Shown piece after piece: positions 6,620 to 7,556 of a stretch of DNA of 7,556 nucleotides; within the stretch, counting starts at the first letter, position 1; each line of letters starts with the position of its first letter. The stretch covers positions 1 to 7,556 of the forward strand of contig DGIN01000048.1 of the NCBI GenBank assembly GCA_002387325.1, given 5' to 3'. The translations under genes and the position numbers were made by a program. Source of the DNA: Bacteroidales bacterium UBA4621 (GTDB lineage Bacteria > Bacteroidota > Bacteroidia > Bacteroidales > Paludibacteraceae). The notes under the pieces were generated by a model. It ran no database searches. It was given only the letters and a program-made list of their open reading frames with translations, and was not told the DNA's origin.

Positions 6620-7306
6620 ATGCTGACCTCTAAAGTAAACATTTTAATTTGTGACAACGACGTCAATTTGAGCACGCTTCTAGCTGATTACCTCAAGAGT
6701 CGTGACTACAATGTAACCACCGTAAACGATGGGCAGGATGCGCTGAATGCCTTGCAGGGAAACCATTTCGACCTTTGTCTGCTCGAAATCACACTGCCGA
6801 CATTGGACGGATTCGAAGTACTCACCTATCTGCGCCGTGCGGGAAAACAGATACCCGTGGTAATGCTCACCTCGCGCTCCGCAAAAGAGGATATGCTCCG
6901 CGCATTCGAACTCGGTTGCGATGATTACGTTACCAAACCGTTCAGTATGGACATCCTTATCTACCGTATCCAGGCTATTCTGCGCCGGTATATGGCAGGT
7001 ACGGACACCTCTACCACCACATTCGAGATTGCGGGCAGAAAATTCGATTCTGTTCACCAGACATTCGACGGACAGCACATGTCCTCGCGTGAAAGCGACC
7101 TGCTGCTGATGCTCTGCCGCAATATGAACAACTTGGTGGAGCGTCAGGCTATCCTGGCGGCTTTGTGGAAAAACGACGACTATTTCGCTTCACGTTCTCT
7201 GTCTGTGTACATCAACCATTTGCGCCGCTTCCTCAACGGAACAGGCTATCGTATACTCGGCGTACACGGCAAAGGATACAAGTTGGTGGACGCCGTGGAA
7301 AATTGA
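6620..7306 (+). CDS. OmpR/PhoB-family response regulator, RprY-like, with altered phosphorylation site
   Basis: A 228-residue DNA-binding response regulator. Receiver domain: residues 6-123; winged-helix output domain: about 135-225, with recognition helix SRSLSVYINHLRRFL (191-205) and wing HGKGYKL (216-222). The overall pattern resembles RprY of Bacteroides and Porphyromonas. The receiver keeps Thr84 (VVMLTSR), Tyr103 and Lys106 (DDYVTKPFS), but the phospho-acceptor position in FDLCLLEITLP is Glu56 (GAA, 6785-6787) rather than Asp, and the acidic pair that binds magnesium reads Asp12-Asn13 (AAC, 6656-6658) rather than two acids. Normal aspartyl phosphorylation is therefore unlikely; Glu there often mimics the active state. 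No histidine kinase gene is adjacent in this window. The ATG at 6620 begins just before the first receiver strand, so little room exists for another start. A strong terminator lies 80 bases past the TGA. Confidence 0.93.
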   Translation: MLTSKVNILICDNDVNLSTLLADYLKSRDYNVTTVNDGQDALNALQGNHFDLCLLEITLPTLDGFEVLTYLRRAGKQIPVVMLTSRSAKEDMLRAFELGCDDYVTKPFSMDILIYRIQAILRRYMAGTDTSTTTFEIAGRKFDSVHQTFDGQHMSSRESDLLLMLCRNMNNLVERQAILAALWKNDDYFASRSLSVYINHLRRFLNGTGYRILGVHGKGYKLVDAVEN

Positions 7307-7311
7307 TCGCA

Positions 7312-7378
7312 GGTATCGACTGCTTTTTAACCGGGTACCGGCTGCTTTGGAGTTTGATAACCGGGTATCAACTGCTTT
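7312..7378. repeat. Three degenerate copies of a 15-base repeat after the response regulator
   Basis: GGTATCGACTGCTTT (7312-7326), GGTACCGGCTGCTTT (7334-7348) and GGTATCAACTGCTTT (7364-7378) are direct repeats with one to three differences between any pair. Copies 2 and 3 also share the preceding TAACCGG. Start-to-start spacing is 22 and 30 bases, so they are not a simple tandem array. They lie between the regulator stop and its terminator, hence in the predicted mRNA 3' end. Role unknown. Confidence 0.75.
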
Positions 7379-7386
7379 TGGGCTCG

Positions 7387-7422
7387 GAGACTGTCTGACA
7401 AGTTTGGACGGTCTCTTTTTTT
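7387..7422 (+). terminator. Intrinsic terminator of the response regulator gene
   Basis: A 9-bp stem, GAGACTGTC (7387-7395) with GACGGTCTC (7407-7415, one T-G wobble), encloses an 11-base loop and is followed by seven T bases (7416-7422). This is a textbook intrinsic terminator on the plus strand. Confidence 0.9.
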
Positions 7423-7524
7423 GTGCATTTAGTGGTGCTGGAGGACGACGCGGCTCGCATCATCAAAAAACGTTCCTTTTCTGAAAAAAAAGAGGCATTC
7501 TATGTGGACTTGTCAGGCAGTCTC
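7387..7524. repeat. Extended imperfect inverted repeat enclosing the terminator
   Basis: GAGACTGTCTGACAAGT (7387-7403) is complementary to ACTTGTCAGGCAGTCTC (7508-7524) at 16 of 17 positions, the exception being a T-G wobble. Further in, CTCTTTTTTT (7413-7422) pairs with AAAAAAAGAG (7485-7494). The two blocks are nested with 9- and 13-base interruptions and a 62-base centre. It could be a pair of related terminators or a small non-coding mobile element; no target duplication is clear. Confidence 0.6.
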
Positions 7525-7531
7525 TCTTTTT
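7484..7531. terminator. Possible second, bidirectional terminator near the right edge
   Basis: AAAAAGAG (7487-7494) pairs with CTCTTTTT (7524-7531) around a 29-base interior. The minus-strand reading also ends in a long T run (complement of the A8 at 7484-7491), so it could stop transcripts coming from the right. The stem is short and mostly A-T and no neighbouring minus-strand gene is visible, so support is modest. Confidence 0.35.
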
Positions 7532-7556
7532 CGATGTATAGTGTCCATTTAGAAAC

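Noticed and set aside
7532..7556. Right-edge sequence as the end of an insertion sequence
   Set aside because: It looked reminiscent of an element boundary, but no transposase frame, matching inverted end or target duplication is visible within the window.

Overview
The window looks like core-to-accessory chromosome of a member of the Bacteroidota, probably order Bacteroidales. Three things point there: the promoter in front of the asparaginase gene has the Bacteroidota form (TTTG, 20 bases, TAACTTTG); Shine-Dalgarno sequences are absent before the starts; and the gene families (PepD-type M20 dipeptidase, RprY-like response regulator, membrane-anchored AraC regulator, WG-repeat lipoprotein) are a typical set for that order. 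The family or genus cannot be fixed from this sequence.

Layout. 1-1230 (+): the last 409 codons of argS, cut by the left window edge. 1266-2411 (+): a lipoprotein built of about nine WG-type repeats, probably read through from argS, then a strong intrinsic terminator (2431-2467). Three genes follow on the minus strand, in transcription order ansA (6457-5387), pepD (5139-3694) and a seven-helix membrane protein with a C-terminal AraC-type DNA-binding domain (3624-2473). A 16-bp perfect hairpin separates pepD from the AraC-type gene; 247 AT-rich bases separate ansA from pepD. 6620-7306 (+) is an OmpR/PhoB-family response regulator, divergent from ansA across a 162-base region with an excellent ansA promoter and a weaker regulator promoter. 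The last 250 bases hold a three-copy degenerate repeat, a strong terminator nested in a long imperfect inverted repeat, and a short frame left open at the edge.

How the genes fit. pepD and ansA are both cytoplasmic amino-acid-releasing enzymes (dipeptides to amino acids; asparagine to aspartate and ammonia), consistent with a peptide- and amino-acid-using gut-type bacterium, though no shared control is shown. The AraC-type protein looks like a one-component sensor that places a DNA-binding domain at the inner membrane; its signal and target are unknown.

The most notable point is the response regulator. The position of the phospho-accepting aspartate is glutamate (E56), and the second acidic-pocket residue is asparagine (N13). 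With no histidine kinase gene beside it here, it is a candidate for an orphan regulator that works without conventional phosphorylation. No CRISPR array, tRNA, rRNA or recognisable transposase was seen.
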